From Candidatus Gastranaerophilales bacterium (GTDB taxonomy: Bacteria > Cyanobacteriota > Vampirovibrionia > Gastranaerophilales > Gastranaerophilaceae), in the NCBI GenBank assembly GCA_944322755.1, contig CALUPY010000001.1:149140-213139 (forward strand): a stretch of DNA of 64,000 nt, written 5' to 3'. The number at the start of each line of letters is the position of its first letter. Position 1 is the first letter of the stretch. Below, piece by piece: positions 16,928 to 25,811 of the stretch. The position numbers were made by a program, and so were the translations under genes. Below the pieces are notes generated by a model. That model did not search any database. It was not told the DNA's origin and saw only the letters and a list, made by a program, of their open reading frames with translations.

Positions 16928-17632
16928 ATGGAAAACAACAAACCTATAGTAAATCTTATCTCTAAGCCGGAAAATATGCTTAGAACGGTATATACGGCAT
17001 GCCGGACTTGCTACAGTGGAGATTTGCCGATAAATATTTATGAAAATGCCACAGATGAAGAAAAAATGCTCAAGCTGGTAGAAAGAGTCATTTCATCAGG
17101 TCATTATTCAACAATAGAGCATATCCAGGTCAGTTTTGCTATATCAAATGTTTCAAGAGCATGCACACATCAGCTTGTACGCCACAGACACATGTCTTTT
17201 TCCCAGAAGTCTCAAAGATATGTAAAAGAAAAAGGACTTTTTGACTATATAACACCGCCTACTATTGCGAAAAATCCTGAATTGCAAAAAAAATATAACA
17301 AATTCATGGAAAATGTATCTGAATTTTACCTTGAACTTACCGATATGGGGATACCGGCGGAAGATGCAAGGTTTATACTACCTAATGCTGCGGCAAGCTC
17401 GCTTGTTGCATCTTTAAATCTCAGAGAAATGATTCACCTTGCAAACATCCGTCTATGCACCCGTGCGCAATATGAAATACGCACAATGGTAAAAATGATG
17501 TGCGATGAACTTATTAAAGAAGAGCCATGGCTTGAAAAATATCTTACTCCAAAATGCGAAAAGCTAGGATACTGTGATGAGGATAAATGCTGTGGCAGAA
17601 AAATTCCTAAATCAGAATTTTTTAAAAAATAA
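16928..17632 (+). CDS. thyX: Flavin-dependent thymidylate synthase ThyX
   Basis: Makes dTMP from dUMP using methylene-THF and reduced FAD, releasing THF, so no DHFR turnover is needed. The 234-residue protein has the ThyX motif RHRHMSFSQKSQRY at residues 85-98 (RHRxxS...SxRY), the upstream STIEHIQVSFAI dimer-interface segment and the C-terminal LCTRAQYEIRTMV region. A Cys-rich tail (CEKLGYCDEDKCCGRK) is extra and might bind metal. AGGAAGAGGAG precedes the ATG. The folate genes folC and 5-FTHF cyclo-ligase elsewhere in the window serve the same pathway. Confidence 0.97.
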   Translation: MENNKPIVNLISKPENMLRTVYTACRTCYSGDLPINIYENATDEEKMLKLVERVISSGHYSTIEHIQVSFAISNVSRACTHQLVRHRHMSFSQKSQRYVKEKGLFDYITPPTIAKNPELQKKYNKFMENVSEFYLELTDMGIPAEDARFILPNAAASSLVASLNLREMIHLANIRLCTRAQYEIRTMVKMMCDELIKEEPWLEKYLTPKCEKLGYCDEDKCCGRKIPKSEFFKK

Positions 17633-17635
17633 TAT

Positions 17636-17661
17636 AAAGCCGGGAATATTATCCCGGCTTT
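17636..17661. terminator. Bidirectional terminator between thyX and the acidic repeat protein
   Basis: A perfect 10-bp stem AAAGCCGGGA/TCCCGGCTTT with a 6-base loop lies 4 bases after the thyX stop and 6 bases from the stop of the convergent gene at 17667. Confidence 0.88.
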
Positions 17662-17666
17662 ATTAA

Positions 17667-20234
17667 TTATTCTGTCTTTTTATTTTCCTCTGCTTCTTCA
17701 TCTACCGTCTGTTTTACAAAACCTGCTTTATCTTCGACCTTAGAGAGGAATGTGTCGACCAGACCTGATGTTGTATAAGAATAAGAATCAATGTTAAACA
17801 TGTTTCTGACGCTTTCAGGTACTCCGGCCGCTTTAGTGAGAGAGGTATTAACGGAATTTGCTAAATCATCATCACTCAAACCGTCTACATCAAGATTTGT
17901 CAGTTCGTTTATTGTTTCAGACATTGCATCATCAATGATTGTGTCAATATCATCAACACTTATACCCTGTGAACTCAGATTCGTTCTCAAAGCGCTGCTG
18001 ACAGAAGACAATGTGGACTTAGCCTGATTGATAAATGCAGTCAATTCGCCTTTATCAGTGCCGGAGCTGTAAGTTTTATTTGTATAATAGTCGTTGCCTA
18101 CACTATTCGTGATTACATTTTCTTTGTCATAAGATTTTTGAGAAGGATCCGTTGAGGTTGTTGCATTAAGTTTCGAAGCTTCATTGAATTTTTCGATGAA
18201 TGTATTAGTAAGAGACTGAACATTATATGTCCATCGACCTTTCTCATTTTTATGTTTTCTAATGCTGCCCCTGTAGTTCCATACAAACGCCTGATTGTCA
18301 GATGCAAGATTGTAATCCCCGCTGCAATCATTTTCATAGTTATTTTCAGTAAACATTGCAAGTGTATCATTGGTTGCATTTAAAATCCACTGGGAAACCT
18401 TCGCTTCATCGTAATCAGAACCCAATTGTTCTTTTAGGTCTTCTTTTAGTGACGCAGCAACTGCATCCAGATCAGCACGTGCCATCTCCTGCACTTCTTC
18501 AAGATGTGCCATTTTGTCTTTGGTTTTATATCTCTCTGTAGTACGGGAGATATTAGCAGTATAATCAGTGCCTATCGTACTATTTTGGAAAATTCTGTTT
18601 TTCTGTTCATCTTTAATTTCCAGAGGTCCTGAATTCTGAATTGCCTTTGCAATGTCAGCACCATTGTAATTATTCAGGAATTTGTCCATAGATTCTGTTG
18701 CTTTATCATACAGTTCCTGAATTTCATCCGGATCTGTAGAGGCCTTAAGCTGTTTAATAAGAGAGACTGCATCCTGATAGTCTTCGTTTGTCGAATATCT
18801 TGAACTGATATTATTAAGCAAATCAGAAGCATCTGCATCATTCAGTAGCTGATTAATCAGGAAATCAGAAGTTTTGCTCACAAGTTCGTCTTTTTCCAAG
18901 CCCGATACAAATTTGTCGTCCATTACCTCATCAGCAAGACTTTGTAACTCCTCAAATTTGCCTGTCGGATCTTCTTTAAGACCTTCCAGCATTTCAGCAA
19001 CTGCCTTTTGCTGCTCAATTTTTTCGTTCAGGAATACATCCAACCTTGTTTTTAGTCTGCCTGATTTTTCTTCGCCGTCAAATTCACTTTCAATAAACTC
19101 ATCAAGACTGTTTGTTAAATAGTCATAGATTTGATTTATTTCTTCTTCTGAAAGATCGGGGTTTTCTTTGATATAGTCTTCCATAAATACATCAACCATA
19201 GGCAGAACATCTTCTTTCATCTGTGCTTTTTCTTCTGTAGTTTGCTGTGTAGCACGTGTTTCTATTCCGCTAATCAATGTATTTTTCAGATTATCAGTGT
19301 TTGACCCTCTTTCCATAAAAGCATTCAAATACTCTTTGGCTTCATTGAGATATTGAAGCTGGGTTTGGGCATCGGTTGCATCCTGCATTTTATCTATGGC
19401 AATTTTTGCTTTTTGGTAATCAACACTCGTTGAATAATTTTTATTTATACCGCTCAACAATGATGTATCCGCAGCACCGTTCAGCATCGTACTAATCAAA
19501 TAGTCACTTGCCATATCTTTCAGTGTTTCTGTTTCCTGTGTGCCTATACGATTGTTACCGAGAAGAGCATTTTCGGTTTCATCTATCAGATTATTATACA
19601 GCTCAGTAGGATCTGCAGACAACAGACTCGTCATCCGTTCAGAAGCTATCTCATTATTTACCTGCCAATTTGCAGCTTCATTAGCAATATATTCTTCAAA
19701 TTGACTTGTGACATCCATCATATCGATTGTACCACCGTTACGCTGGCTCAGATAGCTCTCCGCGAACTCTTCTGTGAGTCCTTTTATATAAGAATCAAAG
19801 GCCGCAGCTTCTTCTATAGAAAGTCCTTCACTGGCTGATTCCATGTACTCATCAATATATTCAGCCAAATCCTGTTCCAGCTGTGCTTTTTCTTCTTCTG
19901 TATAAGCAGGTTCTGCCGGGACTGTATCAGTAGTATCAGTCGTTGTATCCGTAGTGGTGTCTGTAGTTGTATCATCTGTTGTTGTATTTGTAGTGGTATT
20001 GTTATTATTTACATCGGATGTGGTATCATCTGTCTTATTATCTTCTTCGACAGTTGATGTATCATCATCCTCTAAAATAACTTCATCATCAACAGATGTA
20101 TCTTTACCTATATCAGAATCTGTATCATCATTGTCCACGCCATAACCGTATAGAACTTTATTAATAAGCTCCGGGGTAATTGCATCTATTGATTTTTGGG
20201 TAAACCAATTTAAACCTGAAATTTTGTCCGTCAT
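17667..20234 (-). CDS. Large acidic repeat protein of unknown function
   Basis: An 855-residue, very acidic protein without signal peptide or membrane span. It starts MTDKISGLNWFTQKSID. Residues ~35-105 are an Asp/Thr-rich low-complexity linker with Thr-Thr-Asp repeats. Two homologous ~200-residue helical units follow, at about 112-315 and 337-535. Both open with EEKAQ, then contain L(E/D)E(F/Y) helices, a DYL/DFLI(S/N)xxLN block and a YST..DYQ block. A weaker third unit lies near 590-650. It closes with a Glu/Lys tail. AGGAG precedes the ATG. It is co-directional with the 79-residue protein upstream, which shares its N-terminal motif. Confidence 0.75.
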   Translation of the reverse strand: MTDKISGLNWFTQKSIDAITPELINKVLYGYGVDNDDTDSDIGKDTSVDDEVILEDDDTSTVEEDNKTDDTTSDVNNNNTTTNTTTDDTTTDTTTDTTTDTTDTVPAEPAYTEEEKAQLEQDLAEYIDEYMESASEGLSIEEAAAFDSYIKGLTEEFAESYLSQRNGGTIDMMDVTSQFEEYIANEAANWQVNNEIASERMTSLLSADPTELYNNLIDETENALLGNNRIGTQETETLKDMASDYLISTMLNGAADTSLLSGINKNYSTSVDYQKAKIAIDKMQDATDAQTQLQYLNEAKEYLNAFMERGSNTDNLKNTLISGIETRATQQTTEEKAQMKEDVLPMVDVFMEDYIKENPDLSEEEINQIYDYLTNSLDEFIESEFDGEEKSGRLKTRLDVFLNEKIEQQKAVAEMLEGLKEDPTGKFEELQSLADEVMDDKFVSGLEKDELVSKTSDFLINQLLNDADASDLLNNISSRYSTNEDYQDAVSLIKQLKASTDPDEIQELYDKATESMDKFLNNYNGADIAKAIQNSGPLEIKDEQKNRIFQNSTIGTDYTANISRTTERYKTKDKMAHLEEVQEMARADLDAVAASLKEDLKEQLGSDYDEAKVSQWILNATNDTLAMFTENNYENDCSGDYNLASDNQAFVWNYRGSIRKHKNEKGRWTYNVQSLTNTFIEKFNEASKLNATTSTDPSQKSYDKENVITNSVGNDYYTNKTYSSGTDKGELTAFINQAKSTLSSVSSALRTNLSSQGISVDDIDTIIDDAMSETINELTNLDVDGLSDDDLANSVNTSLTKAAGVPESVRNMFNIDSYSYTTSGLVDTFLSKVEDKAGFVKQTVDEEAEENKKTE

Positions 20235-20267
20235 AGCGACTCCTTTACTTTATAACTTCCTAAATTA

Positions 20268-20507
20268 TTACTCTTGTTGAAAACCTTTTTTTAAGTGTTC
20301 TAAATCTAACATAGGTTCTTCGTCTACTCCCATGTCCATACTAATGGCAGGTGCCTGATCTGATGGAGCTTGTGTCTGCGCAGCAGATGTATCAGAGGTC
20401 TCTTCTATACCTTCGACACCCTCAGTACCTTGTGCTCCTTGCAGACTTTGCATATCTTCAGGCGGCTTTATGCCGTGTGTAAAAAAGTTTATGCCCTGTA
20501 TAGTCAT
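20268..20507 (-). CDS. Small disordered acidic protein sharing an N-terminal motif with its neighbour
   Basis: A 79-residue protein, MTIQGINFFTHGIKPPEDMQ at the start, then a Gln/Gly/Glu/Thr/Ala-rich disordered stretch and a short amphipathic end (LEHLKKGF). The opening I-Q-G-I-N-F-F-T resembles I-S-G-L-N-W-F-T in the 855-residue protein 33 bases downstream on the same strand, which suggests a common targeting or docking peptide. AGGAG precedes the start. Function unknown. Confidence 0.65.
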   Translation of the reverse strand: MTIQGINFFTHGIKPPEDMQSLQGAQGTEGVEGIEETSDTSAAQTQAPSDQAPAISMDMGVDEEPMLDLEHLKKGFQQE

Positions 20508-20674
20508 AGTTAGACTCCTTTTCTGTTATTTTCCCTGTAATCGTCATGTCGGCATTTTTTTTTAAAACTTAATAGTTTTACCGCACAATATTAAGTTTTT
20601 GTTACAAAAAAGAGAAAAAATAGCATTAATTATTGAAATAATGTGTTTATTTATTTAGGAAAAATAGGTGAATT

Positions 20675-21409
20675 ATGCAGAATATTCCTGTTGGCTATCA
20701 ACCATACCCGAATAATACAGTTGCAGTTCCGGCGACCGGCGGAAGTGTAAATATTATTATAAATAATCCATCTGCATCACTTAATCCCAACGGAGCAAAT
20801 ATAAATAACAGCTGTACAGGCTTACCAGGACAGGCTTATCCTCCAGGATATTATATAAACAACAATAACACCAACAACCCTCCTGCTGCCGCAGCAGCCT
20901 CCGGTAGTTATCCTTCTGTTCCGCTTGCGCAGCAGCCTTTAAATACAGCAGCTCCTACGCAAAATGCACAAAAAGAAGAAAAAAAACCGACAAAAGAGAT
21001 AGTTCAGTTGACTGATGAGTATATCCAAACACTGGAAAACTATCTGAGAAACCCAAATCCTGAAATAAAACTCATGGGTGCAAAAGAACTAATGAAACGT
21101 TTCAGAGAAGATGAATCAAGAAAAAATGATGCTGCATTAACCAATCTTTTGAATCTAACCCTCCAGAGCAAATACTCACCGGTGAAGATGGTTGGCTTAA
21201 CTATTCTCAATAACGGATGGGCGCAGGGTGATGACTTCACAAGACAGCTGCTTACTCAAATTCAGCAGTCTAACTCCGGTTACGGCTTAGATGCACTTGA
21301 TGCGGCACAGGCAGCATTAAAATCAGCAGGCAATACAATAAAAGTACCTGATAACAATCCCGATTACTCAAAAGAAAAAAAGGAATCAAAAGAGGTAAAG
21401 AATGAATAA
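20675..21409 (+). CDS. HEAT-like helical-repeat protein with Asn/Pro-rich N-terminus
   Basis: A 244-residue protein. Residues 1-100 are Asn/Pro/Ala/Tyr-rich and probably disordered (poly-Asn and poly-Ala patches). Residues ~108-220 are helical with HEAT-repeat character (PEIKLMGAKELMKRF, SPVKMVGLTILNNGW, LDALDAAQAALKSAG). The C-terminus is Lys/Glu-rich. AGGTGA precedes the ATG. Its last 8 bases overlap the next gene, so the two are coupled. No function can be named. Confidence 0.7.
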   Translation: MQNIPVGYQPYPNNTVAVPATGGSVNIIINNPSASLNPNGANINNSCTGLPGQAYPPGYYINNNNTNNPPAAAAASGSYPSVPLAQQPLNTAAPTQNAQKEEKKPTKEIVQLTDEYIQTLENYLRNPNPEIKLMGAKELMKRFREDESRKNDAALTNLLNLTLQSKYSPVKMVGLTILNNGWAQGDDFTRQLLTQIQQSNSGYGLDALDAAQAALKSAGNTIKVPDNNPDYSKEKKESKEVKNE

Positions 21410-21842
21410 GTGGACTATAGTCTCAAAGGTCGCAGGCGCAATAGCTCTATGCGGAATCGGATATGACGCGAACAAATCTGCTGTACGCAGAGCAAGAGAA
21501 AATGTCAAAATCGGCATTGCAGACAGGCTGCCTGATGCATTTTTAAAGTCCAGACGGCTTGATGAAACCAGCTATATAACAAGCAAGCTCAAAGACAAAG
21601 TTTTTCAGGAAGACGTCGATGGTGCGCTGTCAGATAAATTTAATGCAATAACAGGATATCTTGGTGGATTGTTCGACCAGGTCATATCAAACATTATACC
21701 TCTCGGATGTGCAATCGGCACCCTTGTTACAAACAAAGCCAGCAAATTCTTTGGCATAGGTTTAGGCTTATGCGGAATAAAATATCTGCTGAGCGATGTT
21801 TTTGACTTCGGAAGGGTAAAACATTTTGATAATGATTCATAA
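21402..21842 (+). CDS. Small protein with Gly-rich hydrophobic segments, unknown function
   Basis: A 146-residue protein with a hydrophobic N-terminus (IVSKVAGAIALCGIGYDANK) and two further hydrophobic stretches near residues 95-130 (VISNIIPLGCAIGTLV and FFGIGLGLCGIKYLL), consistent with membrane association. The middle is charged. It overlaps the HEAT-like gene by 8 bases and is followed by a strong terminator, which closes the two-gene operon. Confidence 0.65.
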   Translation: MNKWTIVSKVAGAIALCGIGYDANKSAVRRARENVKIGIADRLPDAFLKSRRLDETSYITSKLKDKVFQEDVDGALSDKFNAITGYLGGLFDQVISNIIPLGCAIGTLVTNKASKFFGIGLGLCGIKYLLSDVFDFGRVKHFDNDS

Positions 21843-21843
21843 T

Positions 21844-21876
21844 AAAAAAAGACTGTTTTAATAACAGTCTTTTTTT
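21844..21876 (+). terminator. Rho-independent terminator
   Basis: A perfect 14-bp stem (AAAAAAAGACTGTT and its complement) with a 5-base loop and a T tract starts right at the stop codon of the 146-residue gene. Confidence 0.88.
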
Positions 21877-21917
21877 ATTCCCCTCTATTAGTCTAGTATT
21901 GCGTATTTCCGTAAAAA

Positions 21918-22106
21918 TTAGTCTAGTAATGCCTCTAAGATTGTTGCATTTTTTGCAGCCAGTGTATTTTCTCTGACTTTTTGTTTGTGAATGTAAGTTC
22001 TCAGTGCTTCACGAATAAGTTCACTTCTTGTGCGGTTTTCGTTTTCTGCTACTGTGTCAATTTTGTTTAAAAAATCTTCGGGCATTGAAATCAAAACTCT
22101 TGCCAT
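21918..22106 (-). CDS. Ribbon-helix-helix (CopG-type) DNA-binding protein, no toxin partner
   Basis: A 62-residue protein from the ATG at 22106, which is preceded by TTGGAGGAATT; the longer upstream frame is rejected. The ribbon MARVLISMPEDFLNKID, then ENRTRSELIREALRTYIHK, is a textbook CopG/RHH fold, and the tail is acidic. No toxin-like gene is adjacent on either side, so it is either an orphan antitoxin or a stand-alone regulator. Confidence 0.85.
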   Translation of the reverse strand: MARVLISMPEDFLNKIDTVAENENRTRSELIREALRTYIHKQKVRENTLAAKNATILEALLD

Positions 22107-22277
22107 TGCAATTCCTCCAATTATATATTTCTCTCTTTTTCTTTCTCTCTTTTGTTTTTTATCTCTCGTACTTATATAAACAAAAATCAAATAGAAAAAT
22201 TGCCTTTTTGATTCACAAAATATTTCAAAAATATATACTTTTATCTTAAATTGCTTATAACAAGAGGCCTTACAGGT

Positions 22278-23663
22278 TTACAATTCGTTACAAAAATGTT
22301 TAAATTTATTTTTATTATTCAAAATCTGCTGCATTTCTAACAAAGCCGTATATGTAGGCATTATAACCAGCTGACCTTCTGCATCGTGAGGAAAAGTTTT
22401 CAATGCATATTTTATTGCACTTTTTATATCATACACAGTCACTATCTGTTTAGGATTTATGCCTGCATATTTCAAACGAACAGCCATGTCATCAGCACGA
22501 ATACCGCTTACTACAATCTCTGACGGATAGTCAGCAAGCATCTCAAAATCACTGTCCCAGAGCCATGAGACATCTCTGCCGTCTGCATAGTTGTCATTAA
22601 TAATAATTAACAGTTTTGCCGTTGATTTTTTATTTATAGTCCTCAATACCTCAGACGCACCTGTCGGATTTTTAATAAGCTGAACAAGAACAGGTTTATC
22701 CTCAAGCATAAATTTTTCCGCACGTCCAAATACAGACTTATATGTATCAAGAGCAGATTGAATTGATTTGGCATCAATTTTTTGTTCTAATGCTGCAGTT
22801 ATAGCAGCAAGCACATTATATGCATTATAAACCCCGACAAGACCGGTAGTAAACTCATAAACTTCACTATTATGAGAAACAAGAATTTTGGCACCTGAAG
22901 ATGATATCAAAGCCCGTCCGGAATAATCAAGCTCAGGACGTTTATTTCCGCATTCTGGACAAAAATAATCACCGACATGGGCATAATACCTTTTTGTATA
23001 AGTAAGTCTTGTGCCACACTTACACAAAGCGGACTCAGGGGGACTTTGAGATTCTGCTGCAGAATCATTATATATTATCTCATCAAAACCAAAATAAATC
23101 TTCCGGCAAGAACCGCCCAAACCGGCAACAATAGGATCATCTGCGTTTAGGACAACCTTTAAGTTCTGATTTTTGGATATTGCATCCTGAATTTTCTTAG
23201 CAGTAGTGTCCAATTCACCATATCTGTCCAATTGATCCCGAAAAAGATTTGTTACAAGCAGATAGTCTGCATTCATATAGTCATAAAGCTTAGTAAGGTA
23301 TGCTTCGTCAGACTCCAGAACAGCATAATCAAATTTTGTAAAAGGTTTATAACTGACAGCGAGTGAACTTGCAATACCGGAGAGCATATTGGCACCTTTT
23401 TCATTATGTAAGACAGAACAGCCAGAACTTTTTATAATATGTGCAATCAAACCGGCTGTGGTTGTTTTTCCGTTCGTGCCTGTAATAGTTATTATATTTT
23501 CTTTACAATATTCAGATATTGAAGAAACAAAATTCTTCTGTATTTTTAATGCAACAAGTCCCGGCATAGACGTTCCTGAACTGTTAAGAAGATGAAGTCC
23601 GAAATTTGCTGATTTTGCAGAAGCAAGAGCAATATAAAAATTTATTTTGTTCAAAAAATTCAT
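22278..23663 (-). CDS. murT: Lipid II isoglutaminyl synthase subunit MurT (Mur ligase family)
   Basis: MurT activates the D-Glu of lipid II so that the glutaminase GatD can amidate it. The 461-residue protein has the Mur-ligase P-loop TGTNGKTT, and a Cys4 zinc ribbon inserted in the central domain (CKCGT...CPECG) that separates MurT from MurC-F. The C-terminal DUF1727 region contains NPTGASEVLR and DYADGRDVSWLWD-like sequence (here NDNYADGRDVSWLWD). It is normally followed by gatD. Here no gatD lies downstream (the next frame is the RHH gene), so the partner must be elsewhere or absent. Divergent from folC. Confidence 0.92.
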   Translation of the reverse strand: MNFLNKINFYIALASAKSANFGLHLLNSSGTSMPGLVALKIQKNFVSSISEYCKENIITITGTNGKTTTAGLIAHIIKSSGCSVLHNEKGANMLSGIASSLAVSYKPFTKFDYAVLESDEAYLTKLYDYMNADYLLVTNLFRDQLDRYGELDTTAKKIQDAISKNQNLKVVLNADDPIVAGLGGSCRKIYFGFDEIIYNDSAAESQSPPESALCKCGTRLTYTKRYYAHVGDYFCPECGNKRPELDYSGRALISSSGAKILVSHNSEVYEFTTGLVGVYNAYNVLAAITAALEQKIDAKSIQSALDTYKSVFGRAEKFMLEDKPVLVQLIKNPTGASEVLRTINKKSTAKLLIIINDNYADGRDVSWLWDSDFEMLADYPSEIVVSGIRADDMAVRLKYAGINPKQIVTVYDIKSAIKYALKTFPHDAEGQLVIMPTYTALLEMQQILNNKNKFKHFCNEL

Positions 23664-23703
23664 ACTATTTGATTATAACTCAAAAGAAACATATAATTGA
23701 AGC

Positions 23704-24981
23704 ATGAATACAAAAATCTGTTATAAAGAAGCTGTTAAAATATTAACGTCAAGAGAGAAATTCCATATCTGTCTCGGATTGGACAGAGTGTCCAGTGTAC
23801 TGAAACTTTTAGGAAATCCTCAGGAAAAACTTAACATAATACATATTGCCGGTACAAACGGCAAAGGTTCTGTATCAAAAATACTCTCTGAAATTTTTAC
23901 ATACTCCGGATACAAAACCGGTCTATATACAAGTCCGCATATAATAGACTACACGGAAAGAATCCAAATTAACGGAAAACCTATAACGCAAAATGATTTT
24001 GCAGAATTGATTACAGATATATGCGAGATTGCGAAAAAGAATGATATTTACCTTACAGAGTTTGAGGTTTTGACTGTTTCAATGTTCAAATATTTTGAAC
24101 AGCAACAAACGGATATATGTATAATAGAAACAGGGTTAGGCGGAAGATTAGACGCAACTAATATCATCCGTTCAAATTTACTTTCTGTAATAACTTCAAT
24201 ATCCCTGGATCATACAGAAAGACTCGGTGAAACCATAGAAGCAATTGCCTCAGAAAAAGCAGGCATTATAAAGCCAGGATGCCCTGTTGTTATTTCAGCA
24301 TCTAACAGAGGCTATGAAGTTATTAAGAATAAAGCCGAATTTTTAAATTCAAAGATATTGATTGCGGATGATGTAACTATCGAATATACTGACAATAAGA
24401 ACTACGCTGTAATTAACGGAGATGAATATCCGTTCAATTTAATGGGATTATGGCAAAGAGAAAATTTAGGACTCGTTTCCATGGTTATTGATTATCTGAG
24501 AGATATAGAAAACTATCCAATTAGTGAATACGCATTCTCACAAGCCTTAAAAAACGTTACCTGGAACTGCAGATTTCAATATATTCCTGAACAAAATATA
24601 ATAATAGATGGCACTCATAACCCGGCCGGAGCATTATTGCTCAGAGAAAGCCTGGATTTTTATTTTCCCGATTCAGAAAGAATCTGGATATATGGTTCTA
24701 TGAAAAACAAAAACTATTCTCAAATAATGAAAACTTTATTCAGAAAAGAAGATAGTATTTATCTTTGTGAATTTAATCATTCAGGTAGTGCAACAGTCCA
24801 AGATTTAGAAACAAAAATCACTCAAAAATATAAAAAAATTGAAATCAATGATATTGATAATTTTATAAAAAACAAGAGCAAGAGGTCTTTAGCCTTGATA
24901 TCAGGCTCTTTTTATATGATTGGTGAAATTTTGAATTTAAATTCAACGTTAAAAAAAATAGCCCAGTTGGATAATACATAA
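23704..24981 (+). CDS. folC: Bifunctional folylpolyglutamate / dihydrofolate synthase
   Basis: Adds glutamate to dihydropteroate and to reduced folates. The 425-residue protein contains IAGTNGKGSVSKILS (P-loop), TGLYTSPHIIDYTERIQING (substrate-binding loop), ETGLGGRLDATN and SLDHTERLGETIEAIASEKAGI, all diagnostic of FolC. The C-terminal domain begins near DGTHNPAGA. It is divergent from murT with a 40-base gap. It links functionally with thyX and 5-FTHF cyclo-ligase. Confidence 0.96.
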   Translation: MNTKICYKEAVKILTSREKFHICLGLDRVSSVLKLLGNPQEKLNIIHIAGTNGKGSVSKILSEIFTYSGYKTGLYTSPHIIDYTERIQINGKPITQNDFAELITDICEIAKKNDIYLTEFEVLTVSMFKYFEQQQTDICIIETGLGGRLDATNIIRSNLLSVITSISLDHTERLGETIEAIASEKAGIIKPGCPVVISASNRGYEVIKNKAEFLNSKILIADDVTIEYTDNKNYAVINGDEYPFNLMGLWQRENLGLVSMVIDYLRDIENYPISEYAFSQALKNVTWNCRFQYIPEQNIIIDGTHNPAGALLLRESLDFYFPDSERIWIYGSMKNKNYSQIMKTLFRKEDSIYLCEFNHSGSATVQDLETKITQKYKKIEINDIDNFIKNKSKRSLALISGSFYMIGEILNLNSTLKKIAQLDNT

Positions 24982-25034
24982 TAATTTTTTATAAAGTAAT
25001 AATAACTTAACTTAATAATGAAAGGGAGTTTGAT

Positions 25035-25736
25035 ATGTTAACAAGTACAATGAAAGCAGAGGAAGAAAAAACAACAAAGTTAGTTAGTGTAGTTATTGTT
25101 GAAGACTACAAACTGACACGAGTAGGACTTCGCTCAACAATCAACGAATTTGAAAATATACGAGTTGTTGGTGAAGCAGAAGATGCAAAAACAGGTCTTG
25201 AAGTAATAGCAAAAATCAAACCAAATGTTATACTGATGGACCTGGGATTGCCAGAAATGAACGGAATAGACGCAACCCAAAAGGTAAAAGAAATTTCGCC
25301 AAACTCGAAAGTTATCATTCTTACCTCTCATGACAGAGACGAAGAAGTTCTTGCGGCATTAGGTTCTGGTGCATCTGCATATTGTCTTAAAGATATTGAC
25401 CCGAAAACTCTTGCAGATGTTATCAGAAATGTCAGCAAAGGCGCCTGCTGGTTAGATCCAGCAATTGCCCAGGTAGCCCTGAATCTGTTCCCGAAACCTG
25501 AAAGTACCTCATTAAAATCACCGGGAGAAATTTCTGACGCACGTACACAATTAACAGAAAGGGAATTTGAAGTACTAAGATTACTTGTTCAGGGAAAAAG
25601 CAATACCGAGATTGCTAAAGAACTGATAGTAAGCGTACATACGGCAAAAGCGCATGTTTGCAGCATATTGCAAAAACTATGCGTAGATGACCGTGTACAG
25701 GCAGCAGTAAAGGCTATCAAAGAAAATATAATCTAA
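25035..25736 (+). CDS. NarL/LuxR-type two-component response regulator
   Basis: A 233-residue regulator. The receiver domain (about residues 16-135) shows VVIVEDYKLTRVGLRS, the phospho-acceptor Asp in VILMDLGLPEMNG, the Thr of VIILTSHD and the Lys of YCLKDI. The C-terminal LuxR helix-turn-helix (about 168-230) is LTEREFEVLRLLVQGKSNTE with VHTAKAHVCSILQKL. GGGAG precedes the start. It has no adjacent kinase on its own strand; the kinase at 27795 is the nearest candidate. Cyanobacterial NblR-like regulators have the same architecture. Confidence 0.92.
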   Translation: MLTSTMKAEEEKTTKLVSVVIVEDYKLTRVGLRSTINEFENIRVVGEAEDAKTGLEVIAKIKPNVILMDLGLPEMNGIDATQKVKEISPNSKVIILTSHDRDEEVLAALGSGASAYCLKDIDPKTLADVIRNVSKGACWLDPAIAQVALNLFPKPESTSLKSPGEISDARTQLTEREFEVLRLLVQGKSNTEIAKELIVSVHTAKAHVCSILQKLCVDDRVQAAVKAIKENII

Positions 25737-25755
25737 CTTGGTCTCTTTGTAAAAG

Positions 25756-25790
25756 ACAAAAGACTCGCAACGCGGGTCTTTTGTTTTTTT
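25756..25790 (+). terminator. Terminator after the LuxR-type regulator
   Basis: A 13-bp stem (ACAAAAGACTCGC with GCGGGTCTTTTGT, one G-T pair), a 3-base loop and a T7 run. Confidence 0.88.
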
Positions 25791-25811
25791 ATATTGAAAA
25801 TTAAAACAAAT

